Positions 1-11,951 of a DNA stretch of 64,000 nucleotides are shown here, in pieces; position 1 is the stretch's first letter, and each line of letters starts with the position of its first letter. Origin of the DNA: Fomes fomentarius. Lineage: Eukaryota > Basidiomycota > Agaricomycetes > Polyporales > Polyporaceae. Location of the stretch: positions 2,356,001 through 2,420,000 of the forward strand of contig JABYQN010000007.1 in the NCBI GenBank assembly GCA_022606135.1, in the 5' to 3' direction. The notes under the pieces are model-generated. The model had not been told where the DNA came from and ran no database searches. It worked only from the letters and a program-made list of their open reading frames with translations. Position numbers and translations under genes: made by a program.

Positions 1-1002
1 AGACAAACGGTCCCTCGGGATCCGCCAAGTCGACAGCAATGTATCCGCGTGTTCCACGGCCGACTAAACCAGCGGCGATGAAGTGAGGCTTACCGACGAG
101 GAGTTTCCGTTCACCGGCTGTGTCAGGTACGCTCATCTTGAACCATGGCCAGTCTTCCTTAAGCGAATCCTTGAACGCTTCACGCGCGTGCTCGCCGACG
201 GGACAACCGTTGACCTTGAGTGGATTCTCAGCGCGGCGAAGCATGAGCTCATGATCACCGCTGCCAGACACGACAGGAGTGACGGTAGGGTCGTGACCAC
301 GTTGCGCAGGGGTCAGCCGCGAGAAGCACCATAGGAATCTGCCCAGCTTGTGGGGCTCGGTCTTGTAGTTGAACTTCTCCGTGAAAACGATGCCTGAGCG
401 ATCCCATCGGATGAGGCGAGCCATGGAGTCGAGGATGATGACAGTGAAGTGGTGGGTGCGGTGCTGTCTGTCGAAGACGAGGGTGGCGTGCGACATGATC
501 TGACTGAGATTGGGCGTGGCATTCCCGGAGCCGAGCGGCAAGTATGGTTTGTCGCCAAGTTGCTGCTCGTCGACTGGATCATCGATGACCTCCGTACACT
601 TGACCTCCCATGAGAGTTCGACCTTTCTCCAGTCCGTTCGGCCATTTGACGGCGGTGCATGTTCTTTTCTATACAGACCGCCATCCAGCTTCTGTTTCGT
701 CAGTTCAGTAGCATCTAGTTTACTGAGTGTGGTCACCAGAACAAAGTCACCGAGGAGGCTGTCTTTGTTCGCAACCGTCTCCTGTCATGGTGACGACAAC
801 GAGCAGATGGATGGTTAGGAGGAGTGCATGTGGAATATGAGGATGCCGTCGCACTCACAAAGATACTATACATGCGAGTCTCTTGACCAACAGCAACAGG
901 AACGCCGTCGAAGAGACCAGCGAAGTAGTTGTCGTCTGGGACGAAACCGTCGTACCGGACGTACTTTTCCATGAATGTATTGAACGAGGACTTCGCCATC
1001 AT
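1..1002 (-). CDS. FunK1-type protein kinase no. 1, partial, N-terminally eroded
   Basis: This is a fungal-specific FunK1 kinase that runs off the left edge, so the catalytic HRD and metal-binding regions are missing here. Exon 1 is 1002-859 and exon 2 runs from 781 to the edge; the intron between has GT-AG ends. The protein shows the family core 'RQHRTHHFTV', 'GSMARLIRWDRSG' and 'FTEKFNY'. Full-length relatives in this window begin about 40 codons earlier with a Ser/Pro-rich leader. Here that leader survives only as DNA: an in-frame TGA lies at 1056-1054 and a frameshift lies upstream, so the first usable ATG is at 1002. The copy at 12.9 kb has the same lesions. FunK1 proteins are presumed Ser/Thr kinases, but their substrates are unknown. 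Whether this copy is expressed cannot be told from the sequence. Confidence 0.8.
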
Positions 1003-1628
1003 ATTGAGAATGGACAGTCGAATGTGTCTAAGCTCTTGTTTGGTATATATGCGTCAGGTTGAAAAGTAGTCACGAACAGGTTCCTTCGAATTGCTCTGAG
1101 GAGTGTTCGCAGCGAGTCATCATGATGGTGAGCGGGAGTTTTGAAGGAACAAAGAGGTGAGAGGCTTACGGGCCAGTATCCTGAAGCTAGGTCCTGTAGA
1201 GAGGAGACTATAGCCACGAGGTGCGTGATTGTTTGTGAGTATGATTAAGCACTGGCAGGAGAGCCGAAGGCCGAACTTGAAGTATGATGGGAAGCCACAA
1301 ATTTGCGCTCTATGTTCAAATTATGACTACTTTGTCACGTGTTGTAACCAACTAGACGCCCAATGACTGTTAAGAGCGTCTTACTGACACCTTTGGCAGG
1401 CTGAGCGCACCACTTGCCAATAATACCACCCTCAGCGTTCCAGCTATGTATTCAAGTGCAAGATCCTTGCTCCGTTACCCCTGTCACTGAAACATCGGCC
1501 GTACTCTTCATCTCCTCTTGTCGTCCCGGACCCGACCCCCGTACGTACTATGTGCAGAAAGCCTGTCATTACGACTCTGCAACGTGAAAGGAACATAAGA
1601 GATGACCATGGCTTTTTGCATCTAGGTA
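1003..1628. other. Decayed FunK1 5' region and intergenic sequence
   Basis: Positions 1003 to about 1123 (read on the minus strand) still align with the leader codons of intact FunK1 genes but carry a stop and a frameshift. About 1123-1310 aligns in inverted orientation with the upstream region of the FunK1 at 12.9 kb. From about 1310 to 1628 I see no gene; this is the 3' flank of the aspartic protease. Confidence 0.6.
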
Positions 1629-3181
1629 TCAAGCGAGGTCCGCGAACGAGATCGTGCTCGCGTTCAGGTTGTGCTGAATGTACCGCCCTTGATACCACGT
1701 CTGTCCAATCTGCCAATCCGGCGCGGTCACTATGGACGCGCCGAGGATATTAGCGGTGCATATCTTCCCGTCTTCGGTGCGATTGAGTACGTTCGCGTCC
1801 TCATCGATGTAGTGCACATCGGTGCTTGGGGGGAAGCTGAACCCGAACCTGGCGGGCGGGCGAGCGCAGTCATATGTTCCCTAGAGAGGCAGTGAATGAG
1901 TTCAGTCAATAAGAATGACGAAATGCCATACACAAACAAAAAAGTACTGACCAAGACTGTCGTGATGTTATCCGAGTCGGTGTGCTCACTGATGTTGTAT
2001 CCTACGGACAAGAGGGTCGAGCGGACGATATCGAGCGGTCCAATGATGTTCGGCGTGCCGTTGTCGACTACGCCCGTTGTGTCAGTTACGTCTAAGGGGT
2101 ACCCTATAAACAGTTCTCACAGATTGGAACAAGATGGGTAATTGGGTTGCCGTCAACAACCAGAAGAGTAGAATCGGCCTCGGTGTCGTTCAGCGCAATC
2201 CACGCGTCAACAGACAATGTAGGGAGCGTCGTGACATTCCCCTTGGTCTGTGACTTATCTGCGAGCAGGTTCGTCAGGGACTCTTTATGATCTAATCTTT
2301 GGGCGAGAGACTTCTAACCTAGTTCTCCGAAGATGAGGGAGCCTGTGCCGTCGGTCTTGAGAGCGAGACCAAACTCGCAGGGCGAGACTTACGAGCTATG
2401 GTATGAGCCCTGGGAACATGAGTTGTGATTCGCAAAATCACTTACTTCCCTGTTGGTCGCAGATAGCTTGAACGAGGGACTGCCCTGCGAGGAAAGTAGG
2501 ATCGTTGGGGTCAGTTATCGTCGATGCAGGCGGACTGAAGCCGATGATGCTGAAGGAGGTATAGCGACTATTGAGTAAAAGCTAGACACCTAATTCCTGG
2601 CTATCACACTCACCCGTCTCCCGGAAGCGGATCACCATTGGTGATGTTGCCAACTAGGAATTCAGGCAGAGTTGTGCCCGCGAAGTCGACTTGGTCCTTG
2701 ACAAAGAAGAACGTCTCCTGCATCGGTGATTGTTCAGCATGACCCGAGACGGAGGACAGTCTATCAAAACGCAAGAACTCACGAAAGCCATTTGGATCCC
2801 GTCTTCACTAGCCCCATTGAACTGGATGAATTCGCCCTGATTGGTTTGCTGGGATGTCGGGTTCGGTTTGTACTTCCCTTCCTCGATGATGACCGCGAAG
2901 CTGCCCGTGTCTACGGTAAGCTGCAGAAATGGTATGTCTGAGGTCATGACCTGGTATTAAACGACGGTGAGGTCTTGACATACCGAGAAGTTCTGCGAAC
3001 CAACAGCGAAGTCGGTGAACCAAAATCCCTGCCAATGAACAAGTCAGTACCACGTTCTTGAACAACATGTTGGCGGCCTCACCTTGTCGAGGCGCAGAGG
3101 GATCGTGTTCTGGAAGCGACTAGATACAGCGCCAACAGCGCTCAGTAACACGACGGTGCTTGCAACTGTGAGCTCGAACAT
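1629..3181 (-). CDS. Secreted pepsin-like aspartic protease (family A1), left paralogue
   Basis: The gene encodes an A1 aspartic endopeptidase that would act in the secretory pathway or outside the cell. The start at 3181 gives a hydrophobic signal peptide (MFELTVASTVVLLSAVGAVSS), followed by 'GFWFTDFAVG' and the first active-site motif 'VDTGS' (around 2910). A 'FIQFNG' segment, a 'GNVTTLP' segment and the second lobe motif follow, and the protein ends in 'SFADLA'. It is split by about ten short introns like its paralogue at 10.4 kb, with which it shares gene order, exon structure and the C-terminal 'IGQTWYQGRYIQHNL' block. The oddity is the second catalytic triplet, which reads DNG ('VVDNGTPNIIGP', around 2065) instead of the usual DSG or DTG. 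The aspartate is kept, but the neighbouring hydroxyl residue is lost, so activity may be reduced or altered. Confidence 0.85.
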
Positions 3182-4152
3182 CGCGAACAGGGGATGTGCA
3201 GTGTTGGGGGCGAAGGTTGTCCTTTGTCTTATAGTATTTGATGACTGTGCGAAGCGATGCACAAGCGCTGCCCATGACGTCAAACGCCCATTTCATTCAG
3301 CGCATGCTTAGGAAGCAATATTGAATACAATGTTGGAGTACGAGGCCGAACCAGAGCCCTCCGTGGGATGCAACCCCGACGGCACCGGGGCTCTGCAAAT
3401 AACCGCTACATTGGCCAGTTTCATGTGAGGCGATCGATCGTCCCTGCGCGTCGGCACGGTTTCGCTATAGCGTTTCATACCACACCCAGATCCGAGGGCG
3501 GACTCGCGAACAGCAAACGTGGCAACTCCCCTCACGAGCATAGCACCCTAATCTTATATCTACCAACAACACGAAAGCGGTATACAGACTCCGTTATCGT
3601 GAAGACTCACCTACCCGCTCCTAACCGTTACTTGACTTGTGTCACTAGTGGTGCATATTCGCACCTTTCGAGATTGCGCGCATGCACGACTCTCTGCACG
3701 GAGACCACGACGCGTCAATCGCTCCAGATACGAAGAGATGGGGACTCAGCGGCATCACCATACGACGCTTGCATGCGCAGCCATTCAACGTGCTTCGACG
3801 CTCGACGAGCGTGACATGGTGCAAGGATCCTGTAGGACGTCTCCGTGGCGAACAGAACGAAGTAACATCATCTCTGACTAATCGACGAACGTGCGACTCA
3901 CGACGACACAACCCCACATACCCTCGCCCTGACGACGTGCGGAACCCTCCACTCCACATCCCAAGTTCGAAGCGCTAAGCGTACTCGATTCGAGAGCAGT
4001 ATAAGTAGCAAGGGTCGACCATGGGAGTCTTGTACATCTTAGTGGAAAGCATGTCGATACTACGCAAACGTACCTGCCCCGAGCATAGGAACACCACCTC
4101 CGCGTCGCTCATCTCAGGGCGAGTGAGTCCAGGCGGCTAGGCGAGCTCCTCC
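3182..4152. other. Intergenic, no gene seen
   Basis: This 970 bp stretch holds the upstream region of the left protease and the 3' flank of the RBM25-like gene. Short open frames occur on both strands, but none has splice logic or a recognisable domain. Confidence 0.5.
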
Positions 4153-6429
4153 TCAGTCGACCATCATTTTCTCCGTGTGCAGGCCTTCGCCATAAGCCAT
4201 GCTCTCGAAGATGATCTGTCGCCAGATGCTGATGACGAACTCGGCTGCTTCCTCTTCGAGCACCTGTGGCGGAAGTGGAGGTTAGCAACGAACAACTAGC
4301 GTGTCGGTGGTGGTTAGTGGGACGCATCTGATAGATCGGACACGCACCGGTTCGAGACCTTCGACGAGCTTCTGTGGTCCCTTGTGGTCTTTCATATGTT
4401 CGAGAACGAACATGATGAGGTCGTCGTCTTCGAGCTCGCCAAGGTACTTTGTCATCTGTTGTTTGATAAGTGGCTCCAACTTGCGGTCAATCATGTTCTG
4501 AGACGAGGGGTTAGCAAATGGATCATGAAACATTACGAAACTCTGAGCCACTTACGTCTGTTACACCATCCCACCGAACCTTGCTCTTGAACAGCGTCTC
4601 TTTGTCGCGGGGCACCTCTCCCCGTATCTTCTCCAATCGCTCCTTCGCCTTCTCACCGCCCTCTGCCAGGTCAAGCTTCGGCATGGGGACCTTCCGCTTC
4701 CTGATCGCCTCCTCTTCCTCCTCTTCCTGTCCAAAGAGGGTAGTAGCCTTCTCCTTAGGACCAGCTTCTTTCGGAGCTGCAGGCGCGAGCGAGACGCTGA
4801 GCTTGACAGGAGCACCATCGTCCAGCAACATGCCGGCCTTCCGCTGTTCCTCCTGCAACGCCTGCATCTCGTCCATCTGTCGGGCCAAGAAGGCCTCTGA
4901 CTCGCGTCGAAGATTATCTGCTTCCCGCTCCTCATACAGTCGGGATTCCTCATCCGCAGCTTGCTCTGCGGCAAGACGGCGAGCGCGCAAGCTGCGCCAC
5001 CGCGCACGATCCGTGTAGAACGGCTCATCGCTCTCGTCGTCATCCCATATCTCCAGCCGGGAACGCATCTCAACCCGGTCCCTATCCTCGGCTTCCTTCA
5101 TAGCTCGTTCGCGGGCGATCGCACGTTCGAGTGCCTGGAGGCGAGCGCGCTCTCGTGGCTCATATCGCCGTTCGCGCTAGAGAGACAGCTGGTTCAGCGA
5201 GCGTAGAGATACGATGGACGTCGAATGAACTGCTTACGTCTCTGTACGAGTTTTCCTCGTCCCGCCGACGCGCTTCTCTCCTCTCCTGCTCAAGCTCTTC
5301 ATCGGTCTTCCCGGGTCGTACAGATGACTGTCTGTCTGACGGAGTTCTACTACCCTCCTCTGCCTTGACGAATCCAACAGGCTTGCTGTAACCCTGGACA
5401 CCCTTCCCAAAACCCCTGCTAGCGCTCGGTGGTTCTGGTGTAGACTGCGGCTTGCCCCACTCGCGCGGTTTCGGCCCAGCGGGCGCCGTAAGGACGTTAG
5501 GAAGCGCTTCACGGACGTCGCGCATCTTCTCCCGCTCGCGTTTTGCGGCGCGTTCACGGAACTGCGCAATTTCGGTCATGACGAGACCGCGTTGGGTCTC
5601 GGGCAGGTCGGCCTCTTGCAGATCGTGGAGATGGGGGGGATAACGTACTTCTCCCGGTCCAGGAGCCCATTGCTGGCTGCTTCCTGTGACTTCTGGTTGA
5701 TGTCAGAGAGAAGCGCGCCCACCTTCGCCTTCGCCTGGCGCAAGGCTTCGTCATCCGCCTGGTGGGTTAGTAGTTTTAGAGCTGTTCCTTTCGTAGCTAT
5801 GCTATATGAAGACATGCCCCGCCCACTTAGCGGACATATCGCCACAAGCAAGCTCGTGTCTACGAGAAGGGGATGAGCCACGTACGTCTGTCCGCATCTT
5901 CTGTGCAGAATACGCATCTAGGAAGGATTTCGTGCGCTCGTCTGCCTTGACCTATGCGTCACAACTTGAGTCACGATCATGCGAGTTAAAAGGAACGTCG
6001 GTACTCACGAGCAACTTCTTGTTGACACAACCATCCTCCAACGCCGGCAGCTCCACACCATTCAAAAGGTCCATCGCTCGTAATGCACCATCCGGGTCTT
6101 GAAATTCAGCAAAGCCGAAACCTTGAGGTTTGTTCGCAGGGGTGATAAGTCGTTTGAAAGAGGTGATGGGACCACAACCCTATGATTCTGTCTACATGCA
6201 GTCTACTGAGGCGAATGACCATACGTACCTTCAGCAATTCGTTCAGAAAAGCATCCGTGATTCCTCCAGATATTGACCCAATGAATAAGGTGGTTGGCTT
6301 GGGCTGAGGTGGTACAAAGGCGGGAGGATGATGCATCTGTTGCTGAGCTGCAAGAGCCGATATTGAGGGACCTTGGCCATACGATTGCATGGGGGGACGG
6401 AGACCAAGCCCGAGCCTGTTCTGATGCAT
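4153..6429 (-). CDS. RBM25-like splicing factor (RRM + coiled coil + PWI)
   Basis: This is a nuclear RNA-binding protein of the RBM25/Snu71 type, which links U1 snRNP to 5' splice sites. Reading from 6429, the N-terminus is Pro/Gln-rich. It is followed by one RRM with RNP2 'TTLFIGSI' and RNP1 'QGFGFAEF', then 'ALRAMDLLNGVELP'. A long highly charged Arg/Glu region in the middle (about 5570-4700) corresponds to the RE/RD-rich coiled coil. The C-terminus is a PWI domain: 'RWDGVTD', then 'MIDRKLEPLIKQQMTKYLG', 'DDDLIMFVLEHMKDH' and 'IWRQIIFESMAYG'. The stop is at 4155-4153. At least seven introns interrupt the gene. Nothing looks broken, and it is a housekeeping-type anchor between the duplicated FunK1/protease arms. 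Identification is by domain order; strain-specific naming is not possible. Confidence 0.9.
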
Positions 6430-7269
6430 GTTGTGCTCGAGGGAAGGAAACCAGAAAGAACAGAAGATGAGAGTTGTGAAAGAAACTTCAGGGATGCACA
6501 GCAGATGACCTAAGACCTTGCACTTCGCAAGTTACAAGAAAGTTACTTGCTCCGCTCAAAATTCTCTCCGCGTGGGTCATCGGAGAGCAACGTTCCATAG
6601 CTCCGCTCGAACCTTACAATATCACCAAGACATGATTTAGATCTCCTTCACCCTTCTTCACCATGACCACGACACCCTGTTCTACCTCACCATATTCATG
6701 CACTCGTTGCATATGTTCATCTTCATCAACAAGTCGCCGCTGTGGGCCATTGCCAGAGTGGTCTCCTCATTTCCAAGCCGGCCGTATTGATTGATGGCCT
6801 CGCAAATTCTAGAACGCGATGAAGCTTGCGCGACTGGTGCAGCTTCCATGACATCGTGAAGCCGCGAAGGTCGGTGTGCATCATTGGGGACATCTTATGA
6901 ACGTGAGCGGTCGATGTGTAAGTACAATAGCACTCCTCGTCGTGGTCCTCATCTGGGATATGGCGAATTGGGCGGACTCAACTCTCGGTGGACAGTCCTA
7001 ACGACGGAGACACAAGATGGATGATCAATGTCAAGGATCATGGCACCCGACGTGGGGGGCGGCTTGACACTCAGCCGCATGGTCAGCAGCAGGTCAGCAG
7101 ACTCGCCGCGGTTTCCATTCGGGCGGTCAAGGACACGCCCAAGCTCCTCATGAGCTGATGGTGTGAAAATAGCCGGGCGCGCATCCATCAACAGCACGGG
7201 TACCTTACGGGGTATATAGCCTCCCCACACTCACACTTTGCCCCGCGTCGACGGACGATTCTGGACGCG
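6430..7269. promoter_or_regulatory. Divergent intergenic region, RBM25-like / trehalase
   Basis: This 840 bp region separates two divergently transcribed genes and must hold both promoters. A TATA-like TATATA lies at 7213-7218, about 55 bp before the trehalase ATG. No coding sequence is evident. Confidence 0.55.
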
Positions 7270-9967
7270 ATGGTGCACTGGTCTGCCGTGCTGTTTTCCT
7301 CGGGACTTCTTCACGGAGTGCATGCTCTCCCTCAAGTCGTTCCCAGCAGCGTCACAGCTCCGCCTTCTCTCACACTCTCGACCGTCGCTGCGAGCCCTAC
7401 TGCGCCCCTCTCATCCACCCTGCCCTCTCAAGTCGCCTTGCCTCCCAAGCAAGCATGGTGCCCCAGCAGCATCTTCTGTGCCGGCGAGGTACGTACCTTG
7501 ACGTCGGTGGCAGTATACAATCCTTACGCGTTCTCCAAGCTCCTTCAAACCGTGAACGTCGCAGCTTTGTACGCCGACCCGAAGACATTCGTGGACAAAC
7601 CCACAGCCAGGTCCTCACAGGACGTGCTCTCAGCATTTGACGCCATTAACATTGGGACCGCCACAGAAGGTGCTCTTGTCAGCTTCGTGGACAACAACTT
7701 CCGGGGAGAAGGTCTTGAGCTTGAAGCGGTCGCACTTTCAAACTTCAATCCTCAGCCGGCGTTCTTGAAGAATGTGGTCGACCCCACCGTTGTTGCGTTC
7801 GCTCAGACTGTTCACGGCTACTGGACGCAGCTCATCCGGAACACCAACCAATCCGCGCTGTGCCCGGAGTCCACGGAGAGCGGTCGCTGCGAGAGCTCAC
7901 TCATTCCCCTCAACCACACCTTCGTCGTTCCCGGCGGCCGTTTCCGTGAGCAGTGTAAGTGTCTATCCCTCTTTCTGACACATCGAGATTAATCGACGTT
8001 CAGACTACTGGGATTCATACTGGATCGTCCAGGGTCTGATCAGGTCCGAGTTGTTCGACACCGTCAAGTCTACTCTTGAGAACTTCATGGATGAGCTCAA
8101 GAACTTCGGCTTCATCCCCAATGGCGGCCGCACTTACTGTCTGTATCTCACGCGTTTTCAAGAATCTATTCATGCTGACTTTGCATAGACCTCAACCGCT
8201 CCCAGCCGCCGTTGTTCATTCACGTAAGGCGTTACGCCTATCACCAGCGCGTACGTCACTGACCACTTTTGACAGATGCTCGCGGACTACGTTGCTGCTT
8301 CTAACGATACGTCTATCCTCGACCGGGCTCTTCCGCTCGCCGAGGCTGAGCTCAAATGGTGGGCCGAGAACCGCACTGTGAACGTGACCAGCCCGTTTTC
8401 GAACAAGACGTATGCCATGGCACGTTATGCTGTCAAAAACACTGCCCCTCGTCCGGAGTCATACCTGACCGGTACGTATACCCAGTGGGTTCGACGCGAC
8501 GGGCATTCACTCCTCTTGGGATAGACTACCTCACTGCCAACGACCCGAAGCTTTCAACCCCTCTGAACGAGCAGCAACGTGCGGACCTCTACGCTGAGCT
8601 CGCGAGTGGCGCTGAGTCCGGTTTGGACTACACCGCGCGTTGGCTCAAGGACCCCCTTGCTGGTAGCGCTGATGACCAGAACCCGAAGCTGCGGTCGCTC
8701 AACATCCGAAGCATCATCCCAATTTGCCTGAACAGCATCCTCTGTATGTCGCGTGCGCTCAATCTTGCTAGCTACCCACTGACGGTTCTGCAGACAAGGC
8801 CCATGTGCTACTTGAGGACTTGTACAACACCCACAAGGGCGACTCGTCTGCCGCCTCTTCCCATCGTGACGCCGCACAATCCATCCGCGAGGGTGTCATC
8901 GATCTCTTCTGGGATTCCGAGAAGCTCGCGTTCTACGACTTCAACCTCACTTCTAATGCACGTAGCTCGATCTACACTGCGGCCACGTTCTACCCGCTCT
9001 GGCACGGTATCATCCCGGATGAGATTCTTTCGTCGAGCAAGAACGCGTTCAGCCTCTTCTCCGCGCTCAACCTGGTGCTGAACCGCTACAACGGGACTTT
9101 CCCTGTCACCTTCCTCGAGACTGGCCTACAATGGTATGTTTTCATTCCGAATCCCACGGGTGCGCTAGCAGTAGGTGATTAAACCCACGTGACCGCGACA
9201 TAGGGATGCTCCGAACGCCTGGCCGCCGCACCAGCACATCATTCTCGAGGCGCTTCGTGCGCTGCCCTCTAATGTCACCTCAGATTCGCTCCCCACCCCG
9301 GGTGACAACGAGAACACGTTCAGCCTGATACCTGATGGCCAGCTCTTCCTCTCTGAGGATGCGCTCCCCGCGCAGCCGATCATCGGTGGCAGCGATGCAC
9401 CCCGTTCCGGATTGTCGGCTGATCTCAACAAGCAGGATGGCACGGTCTTTAACGGCGGTAAGAAGACGGATGGCGAGGGCTGGGCTGCTGCTCTCCAGCG
9501 CGAGCTGGCGAACCGATATGTTGCGAGCGCGCTGTGCAGCTGGTACGCTACCGGTGGCTCGATCCCTGACGTCCTCCCGAGGCTTCCGGACTCGCAGCTC
9601 AACATCACTCAGAGCATCAACAATACCGGTAACGTCAGTGCTCCCAAATCTGCATTGCATCTGGAATCAGACCAGCTGACGCGTTCTGTAATAGATGTTT
9701 GAAAAATTCTCGAACACTGACATTGACTCTGCCGGTCGCGGCGGCGAGTACACGGTTCAGGCTGGCTTCGGATGGACGAACGGTGTCCTCCTGTGGGTTG
9801 CCGACACCTACGGCAGTGTTCTCACCACACCACAGTGCCCGGACCTCACCGAGGAAGTTCGGGGCTCAGCCTCGGGCTCGGGTGGTAACAATGCTGCGGC
9901 GAGCGTGAAGGTCGCTCCGATCTTCACCGCTGCGGTTGCATCCTTCGTGGCGGTGATGATGCTCTAG
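7270..9967 (+). CDS. Trehalase, GH37, secreted and probably GPI-anchored
   Basis: The enzyme hydrolyses trehalose to two glucose molecules outside the plasma membrane. Nine exons close in frame to 753 aa: 7270-7488, 7540-7954, 8004-8138, 8189-8223, 8276-8471, 8525-8743, 8794-9133, 9204-9633 and 9695-9967. The first residues form a signal peptide (MVHWSAVLFSSGLLHGVHA). Trehalase signature 1, PGGRFREQYYWDSYW, spans the intron at 7955-8003. Signature 2, LQWDAPNAWPPHQH, spans the intron at 9134-9203. The GWTNGV motif lies near the end. The C-terminus is Ser/Gly-rich followed by a hydrophobic tail ending in VAVMML, typical of a GPI-attachment signal. Several N-glycosylation sequons are present. 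The catalytic framework looks complete. GPI anchoring is inferred from composition only. Confidence 0.95.
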
Positions 9968-10372
9968 GACGCCTGCGACTCCGCCGCATGTGTTGTGCAT
10001 TGATCGTCGGACCATCCGGGGTGGTGTGTGAAAAGTAGTAGGAAGTGCTAGGACTCACACTGACGCTTCCTCGTGTTGCGATGGAACTGTACGCTTGTTG
10101 CTAATATTATTGTACTGGTGTTTACTTGGACAGTAGTACGACCTCGTGGTACTTACCGTTGCATTCTGCAAGTGAATGTCCATTACCATCAAAACTGCTG
10201 ACACATGAGTCCGATGTTCCACGAGCGACATGACAAAGCTGTGTGTTCTGTGATGTCCGAGCTCACTATTGGCGGAAGCGACGGCAGCTTGTGGAGCGGG
10301 CTGTGCGCTGATGCGCCGCGGCTGTATATAAATCAGCGTTCAATGTAAGTAGACTCAGAAGCACCCTACATT
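9968..10372 (+). promoter_or_regulatory. Trehalase 3' flank and protease promoter
   Basis: About 400 bp without a gene. A clear TATA box, TATATAAAT, lies at 10325-10333, 40 bp before the protease start codon. Confidence 0.6.
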
Positions 10373-11951
10373 ATGCCCTCCACGACATTCACTAGTTCCG
10401 CTTTTCTTCTTTTCATAATATCGTTGGTGCACGCCCTACCTCCTAGCGTCCCACTGCATCTCGATGAGGTATGTCATGATCGTTGACACAAGCAAAGCTC
10501 AGCGCTTATTGTATCTGGGCAGGGTTTCTGGTTCGGAAACTTCTCAATAGGGCCTCAAACATTCACCGCAAGTCTTAGTTCTTTTAAAAAAAACATGATC
10601 TCAAAGCTGATAGTGGTGTCTTGGTGCTTTAGCTTCCGATTGACACTGGTAGCTTTGCGATTCTGATTGAGGAAGGCAAATACTTCCCCAGCTCCTCGTC
10701 GCAGCAAACCGACCTGAGCGAGTTCATTCAATTCAACGGGGCTAACAAGGATGGGACTGCTCCTGCAGCTGTATGTCCTGCTAGACTTCTCATCGGCCAA
10801 TAGGTGTTCATCTTTCACACGTTTGTCTCCTTCTTTGACCATAGGAAGGTGTTTCTTTCGTGCGCGATGACGTGACATTCGCTGGGGTCACTGTGCATGA
10901 TTTCCTGGTTGGGAATATTACGTCGGGAGACCCTCTCCCAGGCGACGGGTGAGCGTTGGTTGTTTCTGCTCGTACTGAGTTCTTGTGCTAATCAAGTTGT
11001 GTTTCAGTGTTGCTGGGTTCAGCCCTCCCTCGACGGACTTCAGCGGAGGCGATCCGACGTTCTCGAGTGGTCAAGGTTTGATTGAGACATTATGCGAGAA
11101 CGGCATTGGTGAGTAGCCGCTTCGTGCTTTGTGACGTTGATCTGAGAGGAAGCACCCAGTCTCTCCTTGCCAGTTCGGGCTGACCTTGGGGACAAATGGG
11201 ACGGGCTCGTTGATCTTTGGAGAACTTGGTGGGCTGGTTCTTCCACTATGCGTCTGAATCTCGCTTACACGTGCTTCGTAGATCAGTGCAAGATCAAAGG
11301 AAATCTCACAACACTTCCGACAACACCGGTGAGTTTATGTCGCGACCGCGGTGACGACAGCCTCTGATGCGGGAATAGAGAGATTCCTGGACTGTCGACA
11401 ACTCCACAGCAGACGACTCTCCAGTCCTCGTTGTCAATGGGAAGTCCCTGGGCCACATCTACGCTACCTGTAAGTCTTGATATTCTTGTCGACGTATAGT
11501 CCCACTCACGCTTAGGAGTGTGTAGTTGACAGCGGCACTCCGAACGTAATTGGACCTCTGGAGCAAGTTCGCGCTGCACTGCAGTCCGTGGGATACAACA
11601 TCAGCGAGCAGACGAACGACGGTATCACATTGGCCCTGGTAAGCCTCCCATCTTCTTCGGCATTCTCAATTGTCGTGCTCAAAGGGCTACCGATCGCAGG
11701 GCACCTACGACTGCTCCCGCGAGGCCGTGCGCTTCGGGTTCAGCTTCCCACCGAGCGATACCGTGCATTACGTCGATGCGGAGGCAAATGTTCTCAACCG
11801 GACTGGAGATGGCAAGATCTGTACGGCGAACATCCTCGGGACGTCGACTGTTGCTCCAGGGGAATGGTCGATTGGCCAGACGTGGTTCCAGGGTCGGTAT
11901 GTCCAGCACGACCTGGATAAGAACACGATCGCGTTTGCAGACCTGGCTTAA
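10373..11951 (+). CDS. Secreted pepsin-like aspartic protease (A1), right paralogue
   Basis: This is a secreted A1 endopeptidase of 356 aa. Ten exons close in frame: 10373-10468, 10523-10567, 10633-10770, 10845-10948, 11008-11108, 11160-11228, 11282-11328, 11379-11469, 11526-11638 and 11685-11951. It has a signal peptide (MPSTTFTSSAFLLFIISLVHA), first catalytic motif IDTGS, and second motif VDSGTPNVIGP, so both aspartates and their neighbours are intact. A flap-like region and a pair of late cysteines (YDCSRE, KICTAN) are also visible. The second intron uses a GC donor (GCAAGT at 10568), a rare but recognised class. The gene pairs with FunK1 no. 2 in the same order and relative orientation as the left protease/FunK1 pair, but inverted as a whole. 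Confidence 0.9.

Noticed and set aside
7397..7636. Short frames within the trehalase gene on the minus strand
   Set aside because: They lie opposite trehalase exons with clear signatures and have no independent support.
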